A DNA stretch of 64,000 nucleotides. Origin: Lumbricus rubellus. Lineage: Eukaryota > Annelida > Clitellata > Crassiclitellata > Lumbricidae. Position numbers and translations under genes: made by a program. The notes beneath the pieces are model-generated. The model saw only the letters and a program-made list of their open reading frames with translations, had not been told where the DNA came from and made no database searches. Of this stretch, positions 1 through 17,600 are shown piece by piece; position 1 is the stretch's first letter, and the number at the start of each line of letters is the position of its first letter. The DNA lies in assembly GCA_945859605.1 (NCBI GenBank), contig OX243815.1, forward strand, positions 33,590,910-33,654,909, given 5' to 3'.

Positions 1-142
1 ACTTCTATTGTGCTATCAACATAATATGCAAAGCACCAATTTGACATGTGGAATATCTGTACATGAATTCTGATGAAGAAATGCATTTGATAGTGGAGGA
101 GGAAGTCTTTAAGTTATGCAGAGGTCAAGTCTGTGGCACAAG

Positions 143-5416
<5,274 letters not shown>

Positions 5417-5928
5417 TCTCCAAAGTCTTAACATAATGAAGAAAATATTTCTTTTTCTTACAGATAGCAAAACGCACGATGCGTCTAATGAATTTTCATT
5501 TGTGACTCAAAGCTATAAAGAATCTGAGTCTAGACATTCTTCCTGTGTCAGTGCTATTCAAAATGTTCGGGATATATAAGCTGGCAGAAAGTAAGTCAAA
5601 ACCACAAGATATTTTACTTATAAAATCCATAAAAAAATAATGTTTTACGTTGTTTTCATTCCTCCCCACTGCAACCCACTCCGGCCTGATCCCACTAAAC
5701 CCACCTCCCATTCTCACTACGCCCCTACCTTGCTTTTCCCTTGCCCCGTCACACCTCGCCTGGGCACCTTAGTTCACCCGCAAATTATTGAGCATGCGTC
5801 AGTGTTTGCGTATATCGCTTTGTATTTTAACTACGAGATAAAAAATTACATTGTAGCTGGCGTGTGTGGGAAGCTTTTTAACCACAAGATATCTCGTAGC
5901 CGGCGGCTAATGTGTTAAGGCGTGGGGC

Positions 5929-6145
5929 GTGGTGGTCTAGTGGTGGCGTCGTTGCCTTGGAGCCGGAAGGTTCGAGTTTCGAATTCACCTCGCCGCGTAA
6001 GGACCTTGGGCAAGTCCTTCACTCACAATTGCTCAGCGCTTCGGCGTGAAACTCCGATGCAGTGTCCGCTCTGTATCGGGATCGCCTCTGAGTAGAGAGA
6101 GCTTGAAGGGGCGCTATAACAAGTGCACATACAAACAAGGTCAAT
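5929..6145 (+). mobile_element. tRNA-derived SINE
   Basis: Same family as 4640-4880. The head ggggcgtggtggtctagtgg, damaged B box, conserved body (gaccttgggcaagtcc) and tail (tcgcctctgagtagag ... gaaggggcgctata) are all present. It lies upstream of the CCDC28-like start. Confidence 0.85.
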
Positions 6146-6309
6146 CGACTTTGTTGTGTTCTTTAGCTTATATAAGCATATCAATATTTCTGAAATATAC
6201 CTTTTCATGGTATTTTGACTTACTTACTTTCGCGAAAACATTGGGATATATATCGACGTACGTCAGTGGGCACGCGGAAACATTGCGCTATCGATCGCCG
6301 TAGGTCAGG

Positions 6310-7340
6310 CCGCTCTATTCTGCATTTATCTGCGGCGGCCATAATGTTTACTTGCTAGTTGTCACTTACCTCTAATATCTATCTATCTATCGCCTGCCTA
6401 TTTCTCTCAGCTGATACACAACCCACCTCCTTCTGTCTGTATGTGTCAATGTCTCTCTCTCTCTCTCTCACCCTCTCTCTTGTCATCTTTCAAAGTTTTC
6501 AAACATTTTGATTTAAACAAAGTACCTGACTTGACCCGAGTCCTTAGACTCGACCCAGTGATAGCGAATAAGTTGGTACTCTGTATTCGGCTTTAACTAG
6601 CGCTGCAAAATTTTCCGTGGTTACGATTACAACTTCCAGTTCTGGAGTCACTGTCTAGTCACTCTAGTGTCTTCCAATAAGACAGGCATTTAAGACTGCA
6701 AATATATCGGTATCTACAAGAAAGCTTTAAACTCCTATAAAACCTAGGGCAAAACTATAGTTCATAAAGTAGGTACCGTAAAGTACACAAATAAGCCTAG
6801 TCAGAACTCTTACATAAAAAGTCCGGTTTTAGTTAGAAATCTGAGAAAATCAAAAAGTAAACAACCACAGTCGGGACCAAAATAATATTCTTGGGCCTCT
6901 GTAATTAATATTCAACAATCAGGGATGCCACTCTGAATTTTTACAAAGGTCAGATCCAGCCTAAAAAAGACTAGGAAATGCTAGATCGAGAATTTTTGAG
7001 AAAATACATAGATTTTTCGCGCTTGAAATTCAAATTTCTGAAGAACTTTTTAGTCATCCCAAAAAATTTCTGATGACTTTTTTAGTCTTTCGCTCAAAAA
7101 ATTTGAAAGAGAAAATTGGTAATTGACCCTCTGTAAGAAAGAGCCAACATATAGTCAAAGACCTTTCTGCATAGGCCTAGCCTATAGGCCTAAAAATTAA
7201 TGTGAGTCTAATGTGAAAGAAATATGCCTAAGTGATGATGCGCTGTTTCTATGTTGAAACGTTAAACATAAAACTCATTGCTTATCAGAGACACAAAATC
7301 CATAAACTAAAAAAATTATAGTTCTGCAAATTTTCGCGTA
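6310..7340. other. Intergenic stretch between divergent genes
   Basis: No exon is recognised. It holds a CT run (about 6450-6482). A block at 6530-6600 resembles 16085-16185 (gacttgac..., gaataagttggt, ggcttt), suggesting a shared degraded repeat. AT-rich unassigned sequence follows. Confidence 0.5.
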
Positions 7341-7346
7341 TCCTTT

Positions 7347-7496
7347 ACGAAAAATTTATGGTGCGTATTCGACCATCTTCCGTGCGCCCTGGCGTTCCCC
7401 CCAGAGGTACGCGTACCACAGTTTGAGAACTCCTTCATTACATTGCGTTATTACTTATTGCGGAAGATGGTCGAATACGCACCATAAATTTTTCGT
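7347..7496. repeat. Perfect 36-bp inverted repeat with 78-bp spacer
   Basis: Bases 7347-7382 and 7461-7496 are exact reverse complements (arm begins acgaaaaatttatgg and ends ccatcttccg). The right arm ends 47 bases before the predicted start ATG of the REJ gene, so it probably lies in the 5' leader or core promoter. No target duplication was identified. Confidence 0.9.
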
Positions 7497-7543
7497 TGCG
7501 CGGTTGCCGAGGCAAGAATGAAGATCGAGACACCAGACGAAAC

Positions 7544-7673
7544 ATGGCGTCTAAGGCTTTCAAGATTAGGACATCGATTGTTGTGTACATTGAGTTTTTG
7601 ACTTTCATAGCAGCTTTTCTCTCAGTTTTTCTTTCGGTCTTCTCAAGCGCAGAAGTGCAGGTTGCCATCGATG
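7544..7673 (+). CDS. REJ-type gene exon 1: signal/anchor segment
   Basis: It starts at an ATG with purine at -3 and G at +4 (aacATGG). It encodes MASKAFKIRTS, then a hydrophobic run (VVYIEFLTFIAAFLSVFL), then SSAEVQVAID, and a strong donor gtgagt in phase 1. It fits a signal peptide or N-terminal anchor. An out-of-frame ATG at 7518 precedes it. Linking it to the EGF exons is inference from order and phase. Confidence 0.6.
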
Positions 7674-10600
7674 GTGAGTTACGAAAAAATGTCTGCTGAC
7701 CAATTTGTCTTTAGACTAGGGTGACCATACGTCCCGGTTTTCCGGGACATGTCCCGGTTTTTTGTGGTGCGTCCCGGTGTCCCGACAACATAGGCCAAAT
7801 GGCAAAATTGTCCCGGTTTTTGACAAGAAGGAAACTTGCATATTGAAACAGTGAGTTTTTGTGTAAATGGCAGAACAAAGTGTTGTTCTTAACCCCAAAA
7901 AGTCGTAACGAAAGAGAAGTTGTCAATTTGTGTGTGTTATTATAGTACATCTTTAGGCTATTCAGTTTAGTTAATTAACTTTATTAATTATCAAGGTGCA
8001 ACGAGAAAGTTTTCCTAATAAAATTTAGGTGGCGGCATCAGATCGAGGCTTCTATCAATTTCGTTAGGTCTTGTCAGGGTCGTGATGGGAGGGAGGTAGA
8101 CAACTGGTTTCAGCACTGAAATAGTATCTATAGAGCAGTTCCTTTCAGATGACAACTTAAAATGCTGTCATTGTAACGTACGTAACGTTGAATTAAAAAA
8201 ATTCTCATGCTCAACATTAAACTTAACTGTGATGACAACTGCTGTAGCCTATGCCTGTATCGGTATATTCAAGAAGCGTTCACAGAACAGAACTTAACTA
8301 TAACATTAACTTGTCGGAGAAATTTCAGTGTTATAAATTTGAACTTCGTCAAAGTAGGAAATACAGAGTAGGCCTATTAATCGTTTAGCCTATAAGCAAC
8401 AATAGCCTACCATGGTTATTGTAGACTACAGGACTAGGCCTTCGTGTTTACGCCTATTGTTCTGTAGTTAAGGAATTACATGTACAAATTGGCAGCAGAT
8501 GTTGTCCAAAAAGTGTCCCAGTTTTTGATGGCCAGAAAATGGTCACCCTACTTTAGACCTACAGGTTCTACGGCGAAACTGCAGTATCGGGGGGACCGTA
8601 CATTGTGTCGGTTAAGGTCAGGTCAGGGCGTCAGGCGTCGTGACTCGTGAGGGTCGGTTAGGGTCAGATTATGCGTCGTGAGGGTCGGTTAGGGTTAGTG
8701 TTAGGGTTAGTGTCGTCATTAGATAGTAGGCCTATATACTATACTAAGATGTTGTGTATGCTTCGGTCCCCGATACTGCAGTTTCGCCCTGCTTAATTTC
8801 ACTTACATGTAATTTTTTCAGAGCTCTCAACACGGCCGGACTGGGGACACAATAGGCTCTCTTGCTGTGCACCTTGCCCCACTGCCAATTCCATACTTCT
8901 AATTGGGTTATTGAATTAGGCTACTATAATTATTGTCGAGAGCATTGCACCAAGTTCTGTGGAATTATATCTTCTTATAAAAGTGTCAATGCCAGTTTTG
9001 TCCATGGTCTGGACTTGAACCTTTAACGTTCTTATTACAATTGCTGACCCTTAAAACTGTCCATGTGGGAAACCGAATATTTAACTATGCTGATGACTGT
9101 TATTTGGTGGTGCCTGAATCAGGTATTTCAACTACCTACCAAAACTGAACTTGCTCATAGTGAACTTGGGACTAATGTCTAAGGGATATGAATCTGCAAC
9201 CTTTCCGCCAATCAAAGATTGTCTTTGTCATACATTACAGGATATGTATTGTATGTCATTCGGGCGCTCTGCAGGATTATTTTGAACTAAGTCGCATCGT
9301 TTCGATGGTTTTTAGTCATCATTCGTATAAGCTCGACATTAGTTCCAAGTATAATTGCCCAAAAGTTTGTCTAAATTTATATAAATCCAATTACAAAGAT
9401 CTTCCTTAGAACACATTAACATTTTATTTAGTTCGCAAGTTCTCTTTATCATTAAATTAATTCATTTTTGATATGACAGTCGTCAATAAGGCAAACTGGA
9501 ATGGCCGCGTGAGACCTCCCATGAAAAGTTCCGTATACACAGTGCTAAAAGTGTAAAAAAATAAGTGCATGAACACTCCTTATCTTTCCAAAAGAAGTGC
9601 CAGGACGCCCCTTACATTTTCAGATGTGCTGGCCAAATAAGTGGCAGGACGGCATAGAGATTTGGAAGTAAGTGCCAGGACACCGTCCATGACTGTCATG
9701 CCACACTTTAAGCCCTGCGTATACATCAACATTCCACAGCCATAATCTATTATCAATCACATAATTTTTGTCGGCTTCATATCCCTTGGATAGTAGTCCC
9801 AGACTGAACAATGGTCCATCATGAGCTGTAAGCTACATTTAAATACTGGTAAGTCAATGTGAAATTATCATAACCCGTCCCCCATTTCCGAACTAATGAA
9901 GACTGGTGTGGACACTGAAGAAGGAGGAAATGAGGTCAATAAGGTATTTCAAAGCAGCTTTCAGAAAGTTTCTAAGAATCCTGTGGATGAATGTGATGTG
10001 TGTGCAGTTGTGCACATCAGCAAGACCCAGAAAGGAACTATTGGTCCAACCAAAACTGAGCATTTAGTTTCAGCAGCTGTTTTTGGCCCATGTTTTCATA
10101 CTTTGACTTGGACTATTAGGGTAGCTTGGACTATGTGAAAAATGAATGATAGCTTTGATTCTCTTTATTTTACCTCAAAACTTTTTGTATAGCTATCCTA
10201 TCATACATGTTAATTCATTAGTCTTGTTAATGGGCAAAGCCCCAAGATTAAAGTGTCCAGGGGTCTCTGCCTAAGTTGCTATGCAACTGTATGTAGGTGG
10301 ACCCTATTGCGCTCACAAGACCTGTCGATCCTTGAGTGTCTTACCATCCAAAGAAAATCCAAGAGCAAAAATCCCATTAATTGGTAGGCCTTCTAAAGGC
10401 CTAACAATTGATATAGAGTCATAAAATGATGTAGAATCGTAGATTTAGATCAGCGGAGTTTAGAATCATTAGAAACTAAAAGTCATTCATGCAGTGGCAA
10501 CATTTGTATTCATTAAATTTTTAACAATTTAAAATAGAAAAACTATTTTAACTTAACAAAGGCCTATTTTAATTTTGAAGATATTGACATAATTATGACG

Positions 10601-11603
10601 ATTGCATGGTGTGTCGCCAAATTTGGATGTAGGGCTTAGGAGTGTCGTGAGCGGAAAAAGGTTGAGAACCGCTGGTGTAAGGGTAGGCTCGGTGCCTTGG
10701 AAGTCAGAAGGTTGCGGGTTCAAAATCACCTGAGCAAGTCCTTCACTCACAATTTATCATGCGCTTCAGCGTGAAACATTCAGTGTCTATGCTGTAATCA
10801 GGAGCGCCTCTGAGTAAAATTCGTGAAGGGGTGCTATACCAAGTGCTCATGCATACATACATATTACATGCTTATTAAAAAGAATGTCTTTTATGGTTAA
10901 GATTGCATTGGACCTTCAGACTATAGCAATCTTCCATTGACAATTCAGGATACTGCATTACATGTACATGTATCTCATGAAAACATTCTCAAAGTTTCCT
11001 ACTTATTGACTTGTTCAGAACTGTCGGGTAGCTACATTAAGCGCCTTCTTGAGGTTAATGTAAAACTGTGCTATAAGGTACATACATACAGTACATACAT
11101 ACATATATATACATACATACATACATACATACATACATACATACATACATACATACATACATACATACATACATACATAGTACATACATACATACATACA
11201 TACATACATACATACATACATACATACATACATACATACTTTAAAATCAGTAAGAACTCATCATTATCGCTATGAAAGGATGCAGATTAAAGTCACTGAG
11301 CATCACAGCATTAGAGTTGCATTTACTTCTACAGGTGCCTGTACAAACTCGTTGTGTGAACAGATATGCAACGCTACTTCAATGGGAGCTGAGCTGCCTT
11401 ACAGTTGTGGCTGCTACCTTGGTTTTATATTAGATGATGATGGATTTGGCTGCATTGGTAAGCCATATAATCACTATTAAAGTATATGTTTTGAGTTTAA
11501 GTTTAAATATGTATGTATGTACATATATATTTAAGTATGCATGTATGTACATATATATTTAAGTATGTATGTATGTATGTATGTATGTATGTATGTATGT
11601 ATG

Positions 11604-11634
<31 letters not shown>

Positions 11635-14600
11635 TCACTATTTCATGTATATACTGATTTTTTAAGTGTATGTTTTGAGTTTCATGCATTTCAAACACAT
11701 CCAATGTTCACCTTGCTTATACTGCAATCCAAATTAAATAATGATCTTATTGTTTACTTCACAATCTTTTTGTTAATTGGAATTGAGACCTGAAGGTAAT
11801 AATGGATGTAGAAAACATAGACATATTGCATTACAAAGAACAAGAACAGTTTTCAGCTTGAAGTTGACAATTTGAAAATTCTATGGCTAAGTCAGAATAG
11901 TAAGTCTTTTTAAAAATAAGTTCAATAGCTGACCAAAACATGTTTGGCTCTGTTAAACTTTTAGCATTTGTAAATTCTTAATTCATATCACTAGCTTGCT
12001 CTGCCTCATTTTATGGATGAAGCTGTGCTTTTCGCTTGCATTTGACATTCATATTTGCATCTATGCACTTTCATTCATTCATTCATTCATTCATTATTAG
12101 AATTTATATAGCGCCTCTTCAAGAAACTACTCAGAGGCGCTCCCAGCCCAGCCACAACTAAAGAAAAAAGATTTAAGAGACTTGAGAAATAAAGATTGAC
12201 TAGACAGGTGGAGGAAATGGAGGTTTGGGGGGAGGTCATTCCAGATTGACGGTCCCACAACCGAGAAGGCTCGGCGCTGTCTGGCAGCTAAGCTAGCCCG
12301 TGGAACAAGCAATTGTCCCTTCGCAGCGGAGCGAAGGGCCCGACGCGCTTCAATGTCAGAGACAGGACGACAGAGGACGCGCAGATAAGATGGAGCACAA
12401 CCAAGAATACAGCGAGAAACAAGGGCAGCAATACGGTAATTGATGCGTTGGGCTATTGGCAACCAATGCAGCACATCACGCATGTAAGCAGAGACAGGCG
12501 AAAATTTAGGAATTCGTCCGATGAGTCGGGCAGCAGAGCGCAGAACCCGATCTAACCGTCCCAGAACCCCAAGGGGAAGGCCAACAAGGGAAGGCCAACT
12601 TTATATATAAGTCATCAAGGCGGTATATACTGTCATCTATCCTTGTGAAATTACATGTGAAATAGAATTGCTAGAACATGCAAGTTTCAGTTTAGGCGAG
12701 TAGTTTGATAAAGTCTGTTGAAGAGATTTGATGTTACAGATGTAGATGAGTGCCAAGGTTCCTCCTCCTCCGTCTGTCCAGTAGCGCTGATTGCTGGCCT
12801 GTGCATCAATACCATTGGAAGCTACTACTGCACGTGCCCTGTTGGCTTCCTGTTTGATGTTAACACATGGCAATGTCTAGGTAAGTTGAAATCTGCAACA
12901 GTTCTCTGTTAGGCATTGTTTAGTGCAAACTAAACAAAGACAGGTCACAGAACTTGTCACACCAGTGGATATGATTATCCGTATTTTGTGATGGAAGCAT
13001 CAGACAAAAATAGTATAACTATATTCACCATGCAGAGGGCAGAATCAGATTTCTTATTACAGCAGTTTAATAATAATAATAATAATAATAATTACGACGA
13101 TTTATATGGCGCAGTAACACAGCCATGCCGTTACAAGGGCGCCTTACAAAAACAGCTGCACCGGATAAGCCCTAGCGAACAAGTGTGATTTTAGCCTGGC
13201 TTTAAAAGAGTCCACTGAGCCTGCTGTTTGTCCATAATGTCCCTTTAATTCTTTAAAAGTAATATGGATCATCATGATCTCTTATTGATCGAAAAGCAAA
13301 CATTTCAACATGAAAGAGTAATTAAAGGGAGATGTACTGATAATGATAGATTTGACATACGTACATTTTTGCCTAGACCCGGACGCTTCCTTACTCAAAT
13401 TGCCTAAATCCCATGATCCACCTTCGTGTGTACGTAATATATGGACAGCTCCTTAGAGAAATGTATGATGCATTGTTGTTTAAGAACACTGGAGCAAATT
13501 GTTAACGACAATGAGGTGCAGAGCAGAGTCTTGTTGAGGCTTTTAAGATTAGTGCTGGAGAGGAGAGAGTTCGGTGAACTAATGCAGTTGATGAAGACGA
13601 TCATTATACAACCATGGATGCGAGTTTTGAACCATTTGCAGTCTGTTTAGATTAAATGAAGATATGCCATAATCTAGTACTACTTAAGGAAGATTAGAGA
13701 GAGAAAAAGGTGCAGAGGAAGACAAAAATTGCTGGATGGGATGATGGAGGAGGGTTACAGAGAACTTAAAGACATGGCACAACATTGGGAAAGATGAAGA
13801 CATTGGACGTTTGGACGTGCCACTTGGCAGAGAACCTAAAGAAGAAAGAGGACTGCTTAATACTTATTGGGTATTCTTATTGTTAGATAAAGTGAGTGCA
13901 CAAGTAACTATTGTAACCACCATGTCAATAGCCAGAGAATGTTGAGGTGACAAAATGCTTTGATGTGAGAGAACAGGACCAGCAAGTATGTAAAGTGATT
14001 GTGATGGTGTCCAGTTAAACTCTGATCTGTTCACTGGAGCACCGTTCGAGTGACTGACTCATGGGTCCAGTGGTCCACTCGATGGACGTGAGGGGCCAGA
14101 CCTTGAAAAAAATGTGGCAACAGAGACCACATTGCCTCAGACGAACTCATCTACTCGATAGGAAAGCAGCGCTATGACCCGGAGCTGATGAAAAACCTCA
14201 CTGCTGTGATAACTGACGTCCACGATATGCTGGACCTTAACCTCCTCCTCCTCCTCCTCCTCCTCCTCGTCTGATGCCTTGTTGTGGCGAGGGAGCTTTC
14301 GCCAATTCTGACTTTTATGGAGATGAAAATCGGCGACCAAGTGTGCAAGGACAATGTTGCCTTCACTGCTGGAAGTCCAGGTTTTGCACAACAGCTGCTT
14401 AGTGCCTGCCAGTGCCAGTCCCAAGCCTGGAAGAAGGAGGAGGGCATCGCTAGTGGTCTTCGTTTTCACACAGCGACGTAAACTGCATATCAACAACAAG
14501 TTCAAATAAAATCTTGTGACTATCAGAAAATTGTCATATCAAACTGCAGGTAAACAGTGCAAGTGCAACTACTGTGCAACAGGGATATGTGTTTGGAATA

Positions 14601-17600
14601 TGTGTTTATTTTATCTCCAGATTTGGACGAATGCAATACGACGATGGAATATTGTGATCATGTTTGCATCAACACACTCGGCAGCTACAAATGTGATTGT
14701 CTGCATGGATATGCGTTGAATGCAATGACTGCCATTTGTGATGGTTTGTTTCTGACAACTTTTAAAGTTTCAAATTCATAGTTTGTCTTTAATTCTCTTA
14801 TTCTCAGTGTCATGGTTTTTCCCTAATACGTTGACATATTTTGTAGCTAAATATTTTCCATTGTTGTTATCTGAAGCTGCCACATATGAATACCATTTGT
14901 ACATGCTTAATCTTCAGCAGATTTTAGTCCAATCTACTGAGAAGCTATTACTAGTTACTGTCGTATGCATATTCACTTCACATTCAGTGGTGGTGGTGGT
15001 CATGTGTGGGTGGGGGTTACTGGGTACTTCATGAAATGAATTATGTTTAAAGTATAGCTTCACTCAACACTTTAACGATGTCCAAGCGTGTACTAAAATG
15101 CAAGACAAACTCTCATCATTATAGGGTTAGGAACTTGCTGGAGGCTGCTGGTTAAGAGTCTGTTTAAAACTTCCAAGAAATTATTATATGTGACGGGGGG
15201 GATGATTTTCCGTCACATGACGGTTTTGGACCTTTTTATTTATTCATATTCTACAGATATTTTTCTTCAAAAAACTTTTTACAGAATGAAAATATCTTAT
15301 TTCTAACTGAAGTTATACTCATTTGAATCTGCAATTTGCTAAATCATTACAATTGAGAAAATCGAGCTTAAAGTTTCGGAACATTTGTGTCGGGTAAGTC
15401 CTTAGTAACCATTAATTTATTCTTCTGCAAATTTGCTGGTCCATTCATGGCTATATCCTGTATCGAATACATCAAACGGCATGAAAATCGAACTACTACT
15501 TTCAAAACTGTGATAGAAATACAATCTACTGCTGAATTGAATTAATGAAACTAATGCAAACAACGCATCTAACGCGCAGGCGGACAGATCGTCGTTTCAT
15601 TTTGACCGACCGACGATGTATGAGTCTTAAATAGCCTAACACAAACAAATAATTAACAAGGTCCTTCTAGGTAAGCTCGAATATGATAGCCTACTATACC
15701 CCATTCTTGATTTGATTAAATTTATGCAAACATTGTGACTGATGATACAATTGTTCGCGATTTGTTGACTCGGCTAGGAGGCTTATTAGGCTAATGAGCC
15801 GCTGGTCAAAGAAATAAGGCTTTGACATCGAAGCGTGAAGGGACCTACGATATAATTGTTCGCGATTTGTTTACTCGACCAGCAGACGTGAATGGAATAC
15901 GTTGGATCCGATAAACAGAACTGACTTAAATACGAGACTCTTTCAAATCTTATAAAGAATTTTAATTATGTACCCACTTAGACAATAGACCATGCGCACA
16001 TGTTTACCTATCGTCGGCGGAATCTTTATCGCTTCGCTGAATAAGACCCGTGTTCATCGGACAGTCTTAAGAATTCATTTTCTATGGTAACTCGACCCGG
16101 ACCACTTTTGGACTACTCTTACGGACAACCCTTTTGACTTGACGCAGCGCTCGTGAATAAGCTGGTGCTCCACACTTGGCTTTCGAATGGCACTTTAGAA
16201 GCTTGGAGATAAGGCTACGATTACGAATAGGGCCTGCCTAGGCTATCACTATTTGAACAGTTTAACAGCTTCAAATTTTCACTTTCTATTAGGCTAATGT
16301 AAATTAAGCTTAGTGTGAATAATTTTCATACGAATTCTTTCCGAAACAAACGCAAAAATAACGTTTCTCTCCGAAAGTAACTAAAGAAAATGAGCAACAT
16401 CAACAAGTTGAGAGACCAAAAATTGCTAGCTCGCATGCGCACGATCTAAGGTCAGTGTCGCGATATGTCTCGTAAGCCAATTAGACTCTAAGAAAACTGG
16501 GTCGGAGGCGTGGCTTGAATAATAATCATCCTTGTTGTCAGGCAAGCAATAATGAATGCTTAAAACTTTGACCAAAACCTGCTCATTTAAACGGGTGAAA
16601 CAGCTTTTATGGACCATTCAGTACCATATTGAAGGGAAAATTTTTTACGTGGTAGACACGACTACAAGAAATAGTCCATATGGCGTATAATAGCTCTGTC
16701 GTTCGTAGCGAATTTTAACTTTGAAAATAGCTCATGGAGCGATTGATTCAAAGCAACTTTTGACACCACATGCGGTAAAAGTCATTTTTTCAACACTAAG
16801 CATTTGAATTCAAAATTTTTAATTGCAGATATTGAAAGTAGACATATTTTAAAATAATAATACACCATAAAACAATTTTCCATGTTTTTGAGAATTCTCG
16901 CCTGTTTTGCCTTATATCTCTTTATTTAGTACGCGACATCCGACGGGAAAGGTCCGCGCTCGTCACATATACATGTACCAGGTATTAAGAAGTTTGCATG
17001 TCATCAGTTTTTTTGTCCTTAAATTACTAACCCTGATGCCTTTTAAGTGTCTTTAAAATTATTAGCTGGGGTGCCAGGCTGAGCATTGGATAACACACTG
17101 GCATGAAGAGGAACCGAGGCCGAAGCCTCCATTGAATAGACAACGTGCTTTGTAGGCTGCTTTTAGCACTGATTATATTATTGCTGGCTGTTTGTTCTGT
17201 TAGTATTTAAGATTGATGTATTCTGTGAATTGTTTGAACTGCATAATTGTATGCTGTAACTGTTGTGGTCTGTCAACCGGATTGTTCAGTAAAGGATTAT
17301 TGTTATGTCCTCTCACATCCTGGCATTGCCAACATGTTTTGTGCCAATTATTGTGAGTAAATTAACAGTGCTGAACCATTTAGTATGTTCCTACTTGGAT
17401 CTTTCATCGTACAGTACCAGTTGACTAATATGACTAATGACTGATAATTATATTAGGCCTATCAGTGTGGTACAAAACAATAAGGACTTGCTCAAGTTTC
17501 TATTTGCATACAATTTGGTAGATTCAGTGTTTTCTTCTGTTGATACAGATGTGGATGAATGTGATATGGACGGAAACTGTGATTATCAGTGCAGAAACAC

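Noticed and set aside
9896..10138. 80-codon open frame in a REJ-gene intron
   Set aside because: No splice sites at its borders, no motif; the phase does not serve the flanking exons.
11015..11275. Tyr-Ile-His and Met-Tyr-Val-Cys repeat proteins
   Set aside because: Pure translations of the (TACA)n microsatellite.
14137..14505. 122-codon acidic minus frame
   Set aside because: The Glu run is the (CTC)n repeat and the rest overlaps a retroposon-type fragment on the other strand.
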